Of a stretch of 64,000 nt of DNA, positions 40,790 through 49,740 are shown one piece after another. The translations under genes were made by a program, and so were the position numbers. Where the stretch lies: the NCBI RefSeq assembly GCF_009729075.1, contig NZ_VTGY01000013.1, forward strand, positions 619,953 through 683,952. Direction: 5' to 3'. This DNA is from Mycolicibacterium sp. CBMA 226 (GTDB taxonomy: Bacteria > Actinomycetota > Actinomycetes > Mycobacteriales > Mycobacteriaceae). The notes under the pieces are model-generated. The model did no database searches, was not told the DNA's origin, and worked only from the letters and a program-made list of their open reading frames with translations. Each line of letters begins with the position of its first letter. Position 1 is the stretch's first letter.

Positions 40790-42525
40790 CGGCAGCACTG
40801 GAGATGACGCCTGATCCCATGGACTGGCGACAGGTGCCCGCGGCCACCGGTCTACTGGCGATGTTCAATGCCGCCGGCGTGCTCACTGCCGCCGATGTGC
40901 ATGTGGCCCAAAGGTGTTGCGCGCTGGCAGCGGAGACCAGCGAGGTGGTCGCCCTCGCGGTCGCGTTGACGGTCCGGGCACTGCGGGAAGGCTCGGTGTG
41001 CGTCGACCTCACCACCGTCGCCGCGGACATCGGCGGTGACCTGCCGTGGCCTACTCCCGGCGAATTGATCGCCGCGGTCGCAGGCAGTCCGTTGACGGGC
41101 ACGGCCATCCGGTTGGATCGCGAGCGCCTGTTGTATCTCGATCGCTACTGGCGCGAGGAGCAGCAGGTGTGCACCGACCTGCTGGCGCTGTCGGCGCAAC
41201 CATCGCAGTCGGTCAGCGATGCCGAACTCGAACGTCTCTTCCCGCCACCGGGTTTCGCCGAGCAGCGGGCGGCGGCACAACTGGCGCTGACCCAGCCGGT
41301 GACGGTGCTGACCGGCGGTCCCGGCACCGGCAAGACGACGACCGTGGCCCGGCTACTCGCACTCTTGGCACAGGCCGCGCACCCGGGCCGGCTGCGGATC
41401 GCGCTCGCGGCACCGACCGGTAAGGCGGCCGCCCGGCTGCAGGAGGCGGTGTCGGCAGAGGTCGCCAAGCTTGAATCGGCCGATCAGGAGCGGCTCAGCG
41501 GGCTACGGGCCGTCACGCTGCACCGGCTGCTCGGCGGGCGTCCCGACAGCGCGTCGCGGTTCAGGCATCACCGCGGCAATCGGCTGCCGCACGACGTCGT
41601 CGTCGTCGACGAGACCTCGATGGTGTCGCTGACGCTGATGGCGAGGCTCCTCGAAGCCGTGCGGCCCGACGCCCGGCTGCTGTTGGTCGGTGACCCCGAC
41701 CAGCTGACCTCGGTGCAGGCGGGGGCGGTGCTCGCCGACCTGGTGGACGGGCTCGCCGACCACCCGTCCATCCGGATCGCGGCGCTGCACACCACGCACC
41801 GGTTCGGCGCGGCGATCGGCGGGCTGGCCGAAGCGATCCGGTCCGGTGCCACCGACCAGGTGCTGGGCCTGCTGCGGGCCGGGGACCCGGCGATCGAGTT
41901 CATCGAGGATTCCGACCCGGTCGCGCGCTTGCGCCCGGCCCTGGTCGCGCATGCGCTCAGAGTGCGCGGGAGCGCGTTGCTGGGCGCGGGCGACGACGGC
42001 CTCGTGGCCATGGACGAACACCGCCTGCTGTGCGCACACCGCGACGGGCCCTACGGCGTTCGGCACTGGAATCGTCAGGTGGAGCGCTGGATCACCGACG
42101 AGACCGGGCAGGCCACCTGGTCGCCGTGGTACCCCGGCCGCCCGTTACTGCTCACCGCCAACGACTACGCGCTGGGCATCTACAACGGCGACACCGGCCT
42201 GGTCGCCGCCGGGCCGGACGGCGTGCAGGTGTACATCGCGGGTGCGACTGCGACGCAACAGTTCTCGCCGAGCCGCATCGTCGACGTCGAGACCATGTAT
42301 GCGCTGACCATCCACAAGAGCCAGGGCTCACAAGCCGACGAGGTCACGGTGATCCTGCCGCCCGCCGACTCCCGGCTGCTGACGCGCGAGCTGTTCTACA
42401 CCGCGGTCACGCGCGCCAAGAAGAAGGTACGCATCGTCGGGTCGGCCGACGAAGTACGAGCTGCGGTCGAACGGCAGGCGCTGCGCGCATCGGGCCTGCG
42501 GGACCGGCTGCGCCACGACGGCTGA
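40786..42525 (+). CDS. recD: Exodeoxyribonuclease V alpha subunit RecD
   Basis: 579-residue superfamily 1B 5'-3' helicase. Walker A GGPGTGKT at 177-184 (K183), motif II VVDETSMVS, and C-terminal motif ALTIHKSQGSQADEV and YTAVTRAKKKV. ATG overlaps the recB stop by four bases (ATGA). Completes the recC-recB-recD operon. Confidence 0.96.
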   Translation: MTAALEMTPDPMDWRQVPAATGLLAMFNAAGVLTAADVHVAQRCCALAAETSEVVALAVALTVRALREGSVCVDLTTVAADIGGDLPWPTPGELIAAVAGSPLTGTAIRLDRERLLYLDRYWREEQQVCTDLLALSAQPSQSVSDAELERLFPPPGFAEQRAAAQLALTQPVTVLTGGPGTGKTTTVARLLALLAQAAHPGRLRIALAAPTGKAAARLQEAVSAEVAKLESADQERLSGLRAVTLHRLLGGRPDSASRFRHHRGNRLPHDVVVVDETSMVSLTLMARLLEAVRPDARLLLVGDPDQLTSVQAGAVLADLVDGLADHPSIRIAALHTTHRFGAAIGGLAEAIRSGATDQVLGLLRAGDPAIEFIEDSDPVARLRPALVAHALRVRGSALLGAGDDGLVAMDEHRLLCAHRDGPYGVRHWNRQVERWITDETGQATWSPWYPGRPLLLTANDYALGIYNGDTGLVAAGPDGVQVYIAGATATQQFSPSRIVDVETMYALTIHKSQGSQADEVTVILPPADSRLLTRELFYTAVTRAKKKVRIVGSADEVRAAVERQALRASGLRDRLRHDG

Positions 42526-42599
42526 ACTTGTGGCGCGCCGCCCAACTGGGAAGTGCCCCTCCTCCTTCGACATGTTCGACAGGGGGCCGTCAGCACGTG

Positions 42600-42681
42600 G
42601 TGACATCGTCACGAAACCGGACATCGTCAGCAGGTGCTGACGACTCCAGACCGCAGGTGCCACAGGAGGAGCGACACGCCG
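42600..42681 (+). repeat. Intergenic hairpin element, copy A
   Basis: 82-bp sequence in the gap after recD. Its core contains AAACCGGACATCGTCAGC, a perfect 7-bp inverted repeat CGTCAGC/GCTGACG around a 4-base loop (42625-42642), then CCAGACCG and a terminal GCGACACGCCG. A clearly related copy is at 52449-52531; 35 of the first 40 core bases agree. In the other copy the outer stem pair is T-A instead of C-G. It also has a GTGAC-ATC-GTCAC palindrome at its left edge. Confidence 0.8.
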
Positions 42682-42699
42682 AACGGCAGTACTCAGTCC

Positions 42700-43170
42700 T
42701 CAGGGCCGCACCGGGTGCCGGCTCAGGATCGACACCCGATTGAAGGCGTTGATGGCGGTGGCCACCCAGATCACCGCCGAAATCTCGTCGTCGTTCAGCA
42801 CCGCTCGCGCCCTTGCGTATTCGCGTTCGGCGGTGTCGTGGTCGGGCAGCGTCGTGGTGATCTCGGCGAGCCGGAGTGCGGCCCGTTCCTGCTCGGAGAA
42901 CAGCTCTGTGTCCCGCCAGGCGCGCAGCGTCGCCAGCTGTTTGTCGGTGACGCCGGCCTTCACCGCACGCCGGTGATGGATCTCCAGGCACGACGGGCAG
43001 CCGTTGAGCAGCGAGACGCGGGTGTTGATGAGCTCCACCAGTGCCGGCGGCAGCCCGGCCTCGGCGGCCGTCTTGCTGACCGCGGTCGCGACCGCCACCA
43101 GCGTCCGGTAGGCATGGGGCGACTGCTTGTCGATGTGTACGTGCGCGGGGCCCGGTTCGGTGGTGTCCAT
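42700..43170 (-). CDS. Carboxymuconolactone decarboxylase / AhpD family protein
   Basis: 156 residues with the redox-active CxxC motif: NGCPSCLEIHH, C58 and C61 with H65, as in AhpD-type peroxidase partners. All-helical fold. Likely an alkylhydroperoxidase-like protein in the cytoplasm. Single gene convergent with recD. Confidence 0.88.
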   Translation of the reverse strand: MDTTEPGPAHVHIDKQSPHAYRTLVAVATAVSKTAAEAGLPPALVELINTRVSLLNGCPSCLEIHHRRAVKAGVTDKQLATLRAWRDTELFSEQERAALRLAEITTTLPDHDTAEREYARARAVLNDDEISAVIWVATAINAFNRVSILSRHPVRP

Positions 43171-43252
43171 TGCCTACTTTCAGGTGCGGTCAGGACGGCG
43201 CGGGTATGGTCTGAACGAACCCGACGATGGTACGCAGCCCGGAAGGCGAATC

Positions 43253-44566
43253 GTGAGCAATCTTGAGGCAGACCCCGTCGAATACGACTGTGCCGCCGGG
43301 CCTCCCAACCGCATCGAGATTCTCGAACCGCGTGAGGTGCCGCTTGGCGGCCCGCGCGCCATGATGGTCCGTCGCACTCTGCCGCAGCGCGAACGCTCGC
43401 TCGTCGGCGCCTGGTGTTTCGCCGATCACTACGGTCCGGAAGACGTACGCACCAAGGCCGGGATGGACGTCCCGCCGCACCCGCACACGGGTCTGCAGAC
43501 GGTGAGCTGGTTGTTCAGCGGCGAGATCGAGCACCGCGATTCGCATGGCATCCACGAGATGGTGCGGCCGGGCGAACTGAATCTGATGACGGCCGGCGCC
43601 GGCATCTGCCACTCCGAGGTCTCCACGCCGGAGACGACGATCCTGCACGGTGTCCAGTTGTGGGTCGCGCTGCCCGACGCCGCCCGCCACGGTCCCCGCG
43701 ACTTCGACCACTATGCGCCACAGCCGGTTTCATTCGGCGACGCGACGGTGTCGGTGTTCCTTGGTGCGCTGGCCGGGCAGCGGTCACCGGTCCACACGCA
43801 CACTCCGCTGCTCGGCGCGCAGGTCGACCTGCCGCCCGGCGCCACCGTCGAGTTCGACGTCGACCCCACGTTCGAGCACGCCGTGCTGCTCGATCAGGGC
43901 GCGCTGACGGTCGCCGATACGCCGGTGCGGCCCTACGAATTGGCTTACCAGGGCGTCGGATCCACGCATCTGACCCTCGCCAACACGGGTACCGAACCGG
44001 CGCGCGCCGTCATCCTCGGCGGCACGCCGTTCACCGAAGAGCTGCTGATGTGGTGGAACTTCGTGGGGCGCACGCACGACGAGATCGTCGAGTACCGCAA
44101 TCAGTGGCAGGCCGAGTCCGAACAGTTCGGCGAGGTCATCGGCTACCAGGGCGCGCCGGCGCGGTTGCCCGCTCCCCCGCTGCCGACCACCCGCCTGGTC
44201 CCGCGGAAACCACCCACCGGAGGAAAGGCCCCAGTGATGCTCACCGACAAAAACGGCGAACCGGTCGAGGTGACCCAGGAAGCCGACCGGTTCAGCATCG
44301 CGGTCGACGGAAAGCCCGTGGGGCTCACCGCTTTCATCGAGCACGGCGAGCAGCGGGCTTTCTATCACACGGAAATCGACCCGGCGTTCGGCGGGCGCGG
44401 ACTGGCCAGTGTGCTGATCGCCCAGGCATTGGCGACCACCCGACAGCAGAGCAAGCGCATCGTCGCGATCTGCCCGATGGTCAAGGCATACGTCGAGAAG
44501 CACCACGACTTCGACGACATCCTCGATCCGCGGACGCCGGAGATTCTGCGGCTCCTGCCGCGCTAG
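43253..44566 (+). CDS. Pirin family protein fused to a GNAT (YjdJ-like) acetyltransferase domain
   Basis: 437 residues from GTG with GGAAGG six bases before. Residues 1-305 are a bicupin pirin (HPHTGLQTVSWLFSGEIEHRD, GAGICHSE metal-binding motifs). Residues about 329-437 form a small GNAT-like domain: TDKNGEPVEV, YHTEIDPAFGGRGLASVLI (acetyl-CoA loop GGRGLAS) and CPMVKAYVEKH. The linker is continuous in frame, yet right at the junction there is GGAGGAAAGG and a GTG-ATG at 44234-44239, i.e. a full ribosome site and start for a separate 109-residue GNAT protein. It therefore looks like a recent fusion, or a gene giving two products. Confidence 0.85.
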   Translation: MSNLEADPVEYDCAAGPPNRIEILEPREVPLGGPRAMMVRRTLPQRERSLVGAWCFADHYGPEDVRTKAGMDVPPHPHTGLQTVSWLFSGEIEHRDSHGIHEMVRPGELNLMTAGAGICHSEVSTPETTILHGVQLWVALPDAARHGPRDFDHYAPQPVSFGDATVSVFLGALAGQRSPVHTHTPLLGAQVDLPPGATVEFDVDPTFEHAVLLDQGALTVADTPVRPYELAYQGVGSTHLTLANTGTEPARAVILGGTPFTEELLMWWNFVGRTHDEIVEYRNQWQAESEQFGEVIGYQGAPARLPAPPLPTTRLVPRKPPTGGKAPVMLTDKNGEPVEVTQEADRFSIAVDGKPVGLTAFIEHGEQRAFYHTEIDPAFGGRGLASVLIAQALATTRQQSKRIVAICPMVKAYVEKHHDFDDILDPRTPEILRLLPR

Positions 44567-44578
44567 ACCGCCGGGCGG

Positions 44579-44884
44579 TCAGCCTGCGTGCAGACGCCGT
44601 TCTGGATGTTCAGCCAGCCAGCGTTCTTCGACTCGCTTGACCCGCAGGTGCTCGAACGTGATGACGAGCGCCCCCGCGGTGACCAGCGCGCCGGCGATGA
44701 GGCCGAGCGGCAGCTGTAGGTCCACGCGGTGGTATGCGGTTGCGAAGACGAAGCCGGCAATGGTGACGATGCCGAGTGCGATCAGCCCCAGGCCAGGTAG
44801 CCATAACGTGTCGATGAAGGATTCACCGGCATGTGGTTGCGTGGTTCGGGAATGATCCACCGGATCGTGGTGCGCGCCCTTCAT
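44579..44884 (-). CDS. Small membrane protein, UsfY-like
   Basis: 101 residues from an ATG nine bases after AAGGAGG. Two transmembrane helices (about 30-50 and 58-80) between the N-terminal HDPVDHSRTTQPHAGESFIDTLW and a charged tail ending in WLAEHPERR. The DPVDHxRTTxPxAGES and WLAEHP segments recall UsfY, the protein encoded upstream of sigF in mycobacteria; that likeness is from memory. Convergent with the pirin-GNAT gene, 12 bases apart. Function unknown. Confidence 0.7.
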   Translation of the reverse strand: MKGAHHDPVDHSRTTQPHAGESFIDTLWLPGLGLIALGIVTIAGFVFATAYHRVDLQLPLGLIAGALVTAGALVITFEHLRVKRVEERWLAEHPERRLHAG

Positions 44885-45009
44885 TCGCATCTCCCTCCTT
44901 GCCGAAGATGCCCTCAAGGCTACGCCCGAATCCGGGCCATTGTGAGATAGTTCACACTCGCCTGCGGCCATTCCCGCGACCAGCAGTTGCGCGCGGCTCG
45001 CGGAGCCGG

Positions 45010-46386
45010 CTAGCGCGGCGGCAGCGGCGCAGCGACGGGTGCGACAGGCAGGGGCGGTGGCGGCAGCGCGGAGCCGCGGACCCACTGGTCCCACGGCATG
45101 CTCCAGTCACCGTTCTGGCTCAGCATCTGAGGCGGGCCGCCGGTGAACTTCACCTCAACGACGTCGCCGGGCACCGAGAAGTTGTAGAACCACTGGGCGT
45201 TGTCGCTGTTGAGGTTCAGGCAGCCGTGCGAGGTGTTCTGTTTGCCCTGCGCCCAGATGGTCGCGTTCAGCTGGTGCAGGTAGATGCCGTCATGGCTGAT
45301 CCGGGTGGCCCACGGAATGGTCTCCTTGTAGCCCAGGCGGCTACCGATCGGCAATCCGAACGTCGAGGAGTCCATGATCACCGGGTTTGCCTTGTCCATC
45401 ACCGTGTAGACGCCCGGCGGCGTCCAGAAGGAGATGACGGTGTTGCCGATGGTCTCGGTGCCGCCCATGCCCATCGAGGTCGGCATGGTGCGCACGAGCT
45501 GGCCGTTGTCGAAGACGCTGACCTGGTGGGTGTGGTCGTCCGCGACGGAGATATGGGCGTTGCCGATCCGGAACGAGACGTGCTCGTCCTCCTGACCGTA
45601 GATGCCGTCGCCGAGACGGACGCCGTAGATCTTGGCCGCGACGCTGACGGTCGTATTGGGCGCGTAGTACTTCTCGGGGCGCCAGTGGGCGTTGGCGTCG
45701 TCGACCCAGTGCCACGAGCCGGGAACCGGCGGGTTGGTGGTGACGACGAGGTTGCGCTCGGCGGCGGCCTTGTCCTCGATCTTCTCGTCGAAGTGTGCGT
45801 TGACCACAACGCCGACGCCGTAGGTCCCACCTTCCTGCAGCGACGCGCCCGACACGGTATTGAGGTACACCGCGGTCTGATAGTCAGGGCTGAGGGTCGT
45901 GAAGCTCGACGTCTGCCGCGACGGCATGCCCGACGGGCCGCGCGCCTCGATGGTCATCGTGTACTTGCGTCCGTAGCCGAGCTGCTCGGCGGGCGTCCAG
46001 CTCTTGCCGTCGGGTGCGAGCGTCCCGGGAATCTCTTTTCCGGCGCCGTTGACCATCGACACGGCGGTGATGGTGCCCGTCGCAGCGGTGATGTTGACGG
46101 GTTCGGCCGGGCTGACGTCCTTCGCCCCGCCGGCCGGCGCTACGCGCAGTACGGCGGGCTCGGGCGCGGTCGGCTGCGAGGCGGACAGGTCGCGCGATGC
46201 AGCGACCACCTTGCAACCTTCCTGGCAGCGCGATGTTGACGACACCACGGTCCCACCGAGCACGGCAAGGACGGCCAGCGCAGCGGCCAGCCAGGCGCCA
46301 CGGACACGGCGGGATGAGGTCAACACTGCTCCAAAGTTCGGCGTCGGCCAGGGATTGTTCGGATCGACGTACTCGAGGTACTGCAT
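45010..46386 (-). CDS. L,D-transpeptidase (LdtMt2-like) with Ig-like domains
   Basis: 458 residues from the ATG at 46386. A hydrophobic anchor (about 30-47), two Ig-like domains (VNGAGKEIPGTLAPDGKSW ... YGRKYTMTIEA and FDEKIEDKAAAE ... WHWVDD), then the YkuD catalytic domain with S386-H387-G388-C389 in NTSHGCLNLN, nucleophile Cys389, and the C-terminal DWSMPWDQW cap. Makes 3-3 cross-links in peptidoglycan on the outer face. Resembles M. tuberculosis LdtMt2 in motif spacing (MPTSMG, IMDSSTFG). A longer frame starting at 46632 exists and also reads MQYL at one point, but lacks family support. Confidence 0.92.
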   Translation of the reverse strand: MQYLEYVDPNNPWPTPNFGAVLTSSRRVRGAWLAAALAVLAVLGGTVVSSTSRCQEGCKVVAASRDLSASQPTAPEPAVLRVAPAGGAKDVSPAEPVNITAATGTITAVSMVNGAGKEIPGTLAPDGKSWTPAEQLGYGRKYTMTIEARGPSGMPSRQTSSFTTLSPDYQTAVYLNTVSGASLQEGGTYGVGVVVNAHFDEKIEDKAAAERNLVVTTNPPVPGSWHWVDDANAHWRPEKYYAPNTTVSVAAKIYGVRLGDGIYGQEDEHVSFRIGNAHISVADDHTHQVSVFDNGQLVRTMPTSMGMGGTETIGNTVISFWTPPGVYTVMDKANPVIMDSSTFGLPIGSRLGYKETIPWATRISHDGIYLHQLNATIWAQGKQNTSHGCLNLNSDNAQWFYNFSVPGDVVEVKFTGGPPQMLSQNGDWSMPWDQWVRGSALPPPPLPVAPVAAPLPPR

Positions 46387-46676
46387 CAGACTAAGCGGTC
46401 GGCAGGGGTCTTTGCACGTCGGATGAAGCTCGTCTCGATGCCACCTCGGGCGCCACTTCGGCGTGTCGGCTGGCAAACCCCTGCCGGTGTGTGATAACCC
46501 GCGATTTTCGGTCATTTCACCGGTGTCGCGCACCGACGTGCCGACCAGGGCGTGCAGCCAAAGGTACTGCATACCAACAGCTTTGGGATAATTGGCAATC
46601 CTTGCCGGGAAATATACTGCGCTGCAAAGCAATTCACGATGCAGGGCGTGCCCGGTGACGTGAATTCAGTGCGTCG

Positions 46677-47729
46677 TCACTGACCGGCGAATCGGACGAG
46701 GGTGCCCCCGTGCATGGCCCGGCCGGCGCGCGCCTGGCGGAAGCCGATGAGCCCACCCGCCCCGGTCAGCACCAGCAGGCCGGTGAATCCGGGAACCGCG
46801 ACGGCGGCGACCTCTCCGAGGCCGGCCGCACGGAGGTCATCCGGGTATCCGGCGCGGTACGGCGCCGCCGCGACGATGGCGTTGTCGGCCGCGAAGACCC
46901 GGTCCGCGGGCGCGGGCCCGCGCACCGGGAGGTCCCCGGTAACGCCGGTCTGGCCGGCAAAACGTGAATCCGTCTGCGCCCCACCGGATGCCGATGGCTG
47001 AACGTGAGCCCCGAAGTTTCGTTCGAAGGACACAGCCCTCGGGCCGCCGGACAGCGGCGTGACGACGGCCGACGACAGCGCCGTCGCCGCCGCGGTCAAC
47101 CCGTCGACGACGGGCTGCGCTTGCGCGACAGCAAATCCGGGCAACGCGGCCACGCTCTGGATCGGGCCCCCCACAGCCGGCGGTAGCGGTCCGGTCAATG
47201 CCGTCACCGGCGCCACGGGTGCGTCGGCCACGACGACGGCAGCCTGGCTGACCGCCGCGGTCGTCTGAGCCAGCGGAACAGAGACCGCCTGCACCGCCGG
47301 CGCGGGGGCGGGCACGTCGGCAACGGTTGCGGATTCGCTGGCGGCTGCGCTCTGGGTCGCACCGACGGCCACCGGAGGCAGGCTGCTCGACGAATTCGGG
47401 GACGAACTCGCGGACGGGATGTTGGAGCCGTTGCGGCCGTCACCGAACTTGGGCGTCAGTTGCTGGCCCGCCGACTGCGTGACGCCGAACCCGGTGAGCG
47501 CGCCGGTGCCGGCCGTCGTCGCGGCGGTGGTCAGCCCACCGAACGCCTTACCGAGATCCCCTATGGATGGCAACCCCGGGTGCGACGTGCCCGAGCTGTC
47601 CCCACCTGCACCACCAGACACACTCGGCGAAAGGGGCACGTCGGACGGCGCGGCGTGCGCCACCCCAGCACCGATGACCGGCGCGGCGACCAACCAGGTC
47701 ACCGCTGCCAAGCGCAGGTGCGTCGCCAC
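46677..47729 (-). CDS. Exported Ala/Ser/Val-rich protein with C-terminal membrane segment
   Basis: 350 residues from GTG at 47729, chosen because it starts right at a signal peptide (VATHLRLAAVTWLVAAPVIGAGVAHAA). The body is low complexity without recognisable domain. Near the C terminus is a hydrophobic stretch (VAAVAVPGFTGLLVLTGAGGLIGF) followed by RQARAGR and a short tail, which suggests membrane anchoring. No LPxTG motif. I do not recognise the family. It is downstream of cynS and may share its transcript. Confidence 0.65.
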   Translation of the reverse strand: MATHLRLAAVTWLVAAPVIGAGVAHAAPSDVPLSPSVSGGAGGDSSGTSHPGLPSIGDLGKAFGGLTTAATTAGTGALTGFGVTQSAGQQLTPKFGDGRNGSNIPSASSSPNSSSSLPPVAVGATQSAAASESATVADVPAPAPAVQAVSVPLAQTTAAVSQAAVVVADAPVAPVTALTGPLPPAVGGPIQSVAALPGFAVAQAQPVVDGLTAAATALSSAVVTPLSGGPRAVSFERNFGAHVQPSASGGAQTDSRFAGQTGVTGDLPVRGPAPADRVFAADNAIVAAAPYRAGYPDDLRAAGLGEVAAVAVPGFTGLLVLTGAGGLIGFRQARAGRAMHGGTLVRFAGQ

Positions 47730-47849
47730 GCTGCATCCATCCTCTCGAAGCCGGCCGTCAGCGGCCTTCGTCCAGTTTGCCACGAGAATTTGCTATTGCG
47801 AAAGTTCCTGTGACATCAACTACGAGTTTAGGACAGTCGGCGCCAGAAA

Positions 47850-48320
47850 TCAGAACGGCACGGTCGGCAGGTACTTACCGTCCAGAGTGATCACCGCGCG
47901 TTCGCCACCATCGGGGTCAGCAACTTTCTTCACGTCCAGCCGGAAGTTGATGGCGGAGATGATGCCGTCGCCGAACTGCTCGTGCACCAGCGCCTTGAGG
48001 GTGGTGCCGTAGACCTGCAGCATCTCGTAGAAGCGGTAGATGGTCGGGTCGGTGGGTATGCCACCGGGGATGGAGCCGCGCGTCGGGATGGTCTGCAGCA
48101 ACCGCACGGCGTCGTCGTCCAGCCCCAGGAGAGCACCGACGGCCTTCGCCGATTCCTCCGGAAGCGCGTGCTGGCCGAGGATGGCGGCCGTCGTGAAGGC
48201 CACCGACAGACCGGCGGCGTCGGCGAGCTGCTGCCACGACAGGTCCTTGCGGGTCTTGGCCTCGACGGCCGTGGCGGCGAGGAGCTGACGGGCGGTGGGG
48301 TCGAACTGGGCGTGGATCAT
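47850..48320 (-). CDS. cynS: Cyanate hydratase (cyanase)
   Basis: Converts cyanate and bicarbonate to ammonia and CO2. 156 residues, the standard length. N-terminal HTH-like domain ([19 protein letters not shown]) and C-terminal catalytic domain. Active-site residues R96 and E99 in YRFYEML and S122 in ISAINF fall at exactly the E. coli positions. Lies 50 bases downstream of a small exported protein gene and divergent from a LysR gene that probably controls it. Confidence 0.97.
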   Translation of the reverse strand: MIHAQFDPTARQLLAATAVEAKTRKDLSWQQLADAAGLSVAFTTAAILGQHALPEESAKAVGALLGLDDDAVRLLQTIPTRGSIPGGIPTDPTIYRFYEMLQVYGTTLKALVHEQFGDGIISAINFRLDVKKVADPDGGERAVITLDGKYLPTVPF

Positions 48321-48370
48321 GAGTGCTTCCTTCCGAGGTTGGTTTGTTGCGTCGAACGTGTCGTGCTGGA

Positions 48371-48598
48371 TCAGTGCTGCGCCCACGTGCCGTAGGGCAC
48401 CATCGGGTTAGTCCCGAACGGCACGTACGGGTTGGCACCGCCCATGAACGAGTCCTGCGGATAGACCACCACCGGTCCGGGCACGGCCACGGCGCCGGAG
48501 TTGTCGGCCAGCGCCGGAGCGGCCAATCCGATCCCGAGCGCGACGAGTGCGCCGGCAGCCAATCCTGTTACCGCGGCGGCGAGGTTGTTCTTCTTCAT
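48371..48598 (-). CDS. Small secreted protein, Pro/Tyr/Gly-rich
   Basis: 75 residues from an ATG after AAAGGAAG. Signal peptide [10 protein letters not shown] ... APALA, then a mature peptide of about 45 residues with [14 protein letters not shown]. No domain recognised. It sits between the LysR gene and cynS and is probably the first gene of the cynS transcript. Confidence 0.65.
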   Translation of the reverse strand: MKKNNLAAAVTGLAAGALVALGIGLAAPALADNSGAVAVPGPVVVYPQDSFMGGANPYVPFGTNPMVPYGTWAQH

Positions 48599-48642
48599 GC
48601 TACTTCCTTTCTTGCTGCACTCACCATGCATGAGCAGCACAT

Positions 48643-48660
48643 ATAACGTCCAATAGTTAT
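48643..48660. promoter_or_regulatory. Candidate LysR-type operator
   Basis: ATAAC-N8-GTTAT palindrome in an AT-rich spacer between the divergent LysR gene and the secreted protein/cynS genes; the form matches LysR-type T-N11-A boxes. A CTATAG sequence follows nearer the LysR start. Confidence 0.5.
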
Positions 48661-48700
48661 TTTTCATATTTGCCATAGACGGTGCCTATAGTTGTTCCCC

Positions 48701-49609
48701 ATGACTGGACCCGAGCTCCGTCACCTGCGGTATCTGCTCGCTGTCGCCGAGCACGGCAACTTTTCCCGTGCCGCCGAAGCGCTGTATGTGTCGCAACCCA
48801 CGCTCTCGCAGCAGATCAAACAGCTGGAGAACGCGCTCGGCACCCAACTGCTCGACCGCAGCGGCCGCACGGTGCGACTGACCGATGCCGGCGCCGCGTA
48901 CGCCGACCGCGCCCGGCGCGCACTCCGCGAACTGGCCGCCGCCGAGCGCGCCATCGAAGACGTCCACGATCTGTCGCGTGGTCACCTGCGCCTGGCCAAC
49001 ACCCCGACTTTCACGGCCTACCTCGTCGGCCCCCTCACCGCCGAGCTGCACATGCGTCACCCCGGCATCAACCTGACGGTGGTCGAGATGTCGCAGGACG
49101 CCATCGAAGCCGCGCTGCTCGCCGACGACCTCGACGTCGGCATCGCCTTCGCCGGCGCTCCGGCCCCCGGCATCGACGCCGTCGCGTTGTTCACCGAGCA
49201 CCTGGGCCTGGTCACCAGCGGACCGCGGGCGGAGACCCTGCCGGATCCGTTGCCGGTTCGCGCGCTCGGCGATATCCACCTGGCCCTGCTGAGCAGCGAC
49301 TTCCTGACCCGCACCCACATCGACGAGTACTTCGCGGAGCACCATGCCGACCCGCGGATCACCGTCGAGGCCAACTCGGTCCAGGCCCTCATCGAAATCG
49401 TGCGACGCACGCCGCTCGTGACCGTCCTACCCGACGCCGTCACGCATGACCATCCGCATCTGACGCCCGTCCCGCTGGACCCACCGCTGCCGACCCGGAC
49501 CGTCGCCCTCCTGCGCCGCGCCGGCGGCTACCAGAGCGCGGCCGCCTCCGCCTTCATGCGGCTTGCCCGCGAACTCGTCGCGGCCCGGGATTACGCGCCT
49601 GCCGAGTGA
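48701..49609 (+). CDS. LysR family transcriptional regulator (CynR-like)
   Basis: 302 residues. N-terminal winged helix (about 1-60, LSQQIKQLENALGTQLLDR) and a periplasmic-binding-like effector domain. ATG at 48701 starts MTGPELRHLRYL. Divergent from the small secreted protein and cynS, so it is probably the cyanate-responsive activator of cynS, as CynR is in E. coli. Confidence 0.9.
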   Translation: MTGPELRHLRYLLAVAEHGNFSRAAEALYVSQPTLSQQIKQLENALGTQLLDRSGRTVRLTDAGAAYADRARRALRELAAAERAIEDVHDLSRGHLRLANTPTFTAYLVGPLTAELHMRHPGINLTVVEMSQDAIEAALLADDLDVGIAFAGAPAPGIDAVALFTEHLGLVTSGPRAETLPDPLPVRALGDIHLALLSSDFLTRTHIDEYFAEHHADPRITVEANSVQALIEIVRRTPLVTVLPDAVTHDHPHLTPVPLDPPLPTRTVALLRRAGGYQSAAASAFMRLARELVAARDYAPAE

Positions 49610-49707
49610 TGGACAGTCGGCCGACGGCGCGGCCTCGCTGTTATCCACGACTGACGATCGACGGCATCCGCGGGGCCGGTCCATTTCGGCCTTCCCAGGC
49701 CGCATAT

Positions 49708-49740
49708 GTAAGTGTAGACTTACCGTTAGTGAATACTTAC
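49708..49740 (+). promoter_or_regulatory. Tandem ArsR operators over the start codon
   Basis: Two 16-bp palindromes in a row: GTAAGT-GTAG-ACTTAC (49708-49723, perfect) and GTTAGT-GAAT-ACTTAC (49725-49740, one mismatch between arms). Spaced 17 bp centre to centre. The second covers the GTG start (49729-49731) of the ArsR gene, implying strong autorepression. Confidence 0.7.

Noticed and set aside
46387..46676. Longer L,D-transpeptidase start or a leader riboswitch
   Set aside because: The extra N-terminal frame has no family support, and no known riboswitch core could be recognised in the leader.
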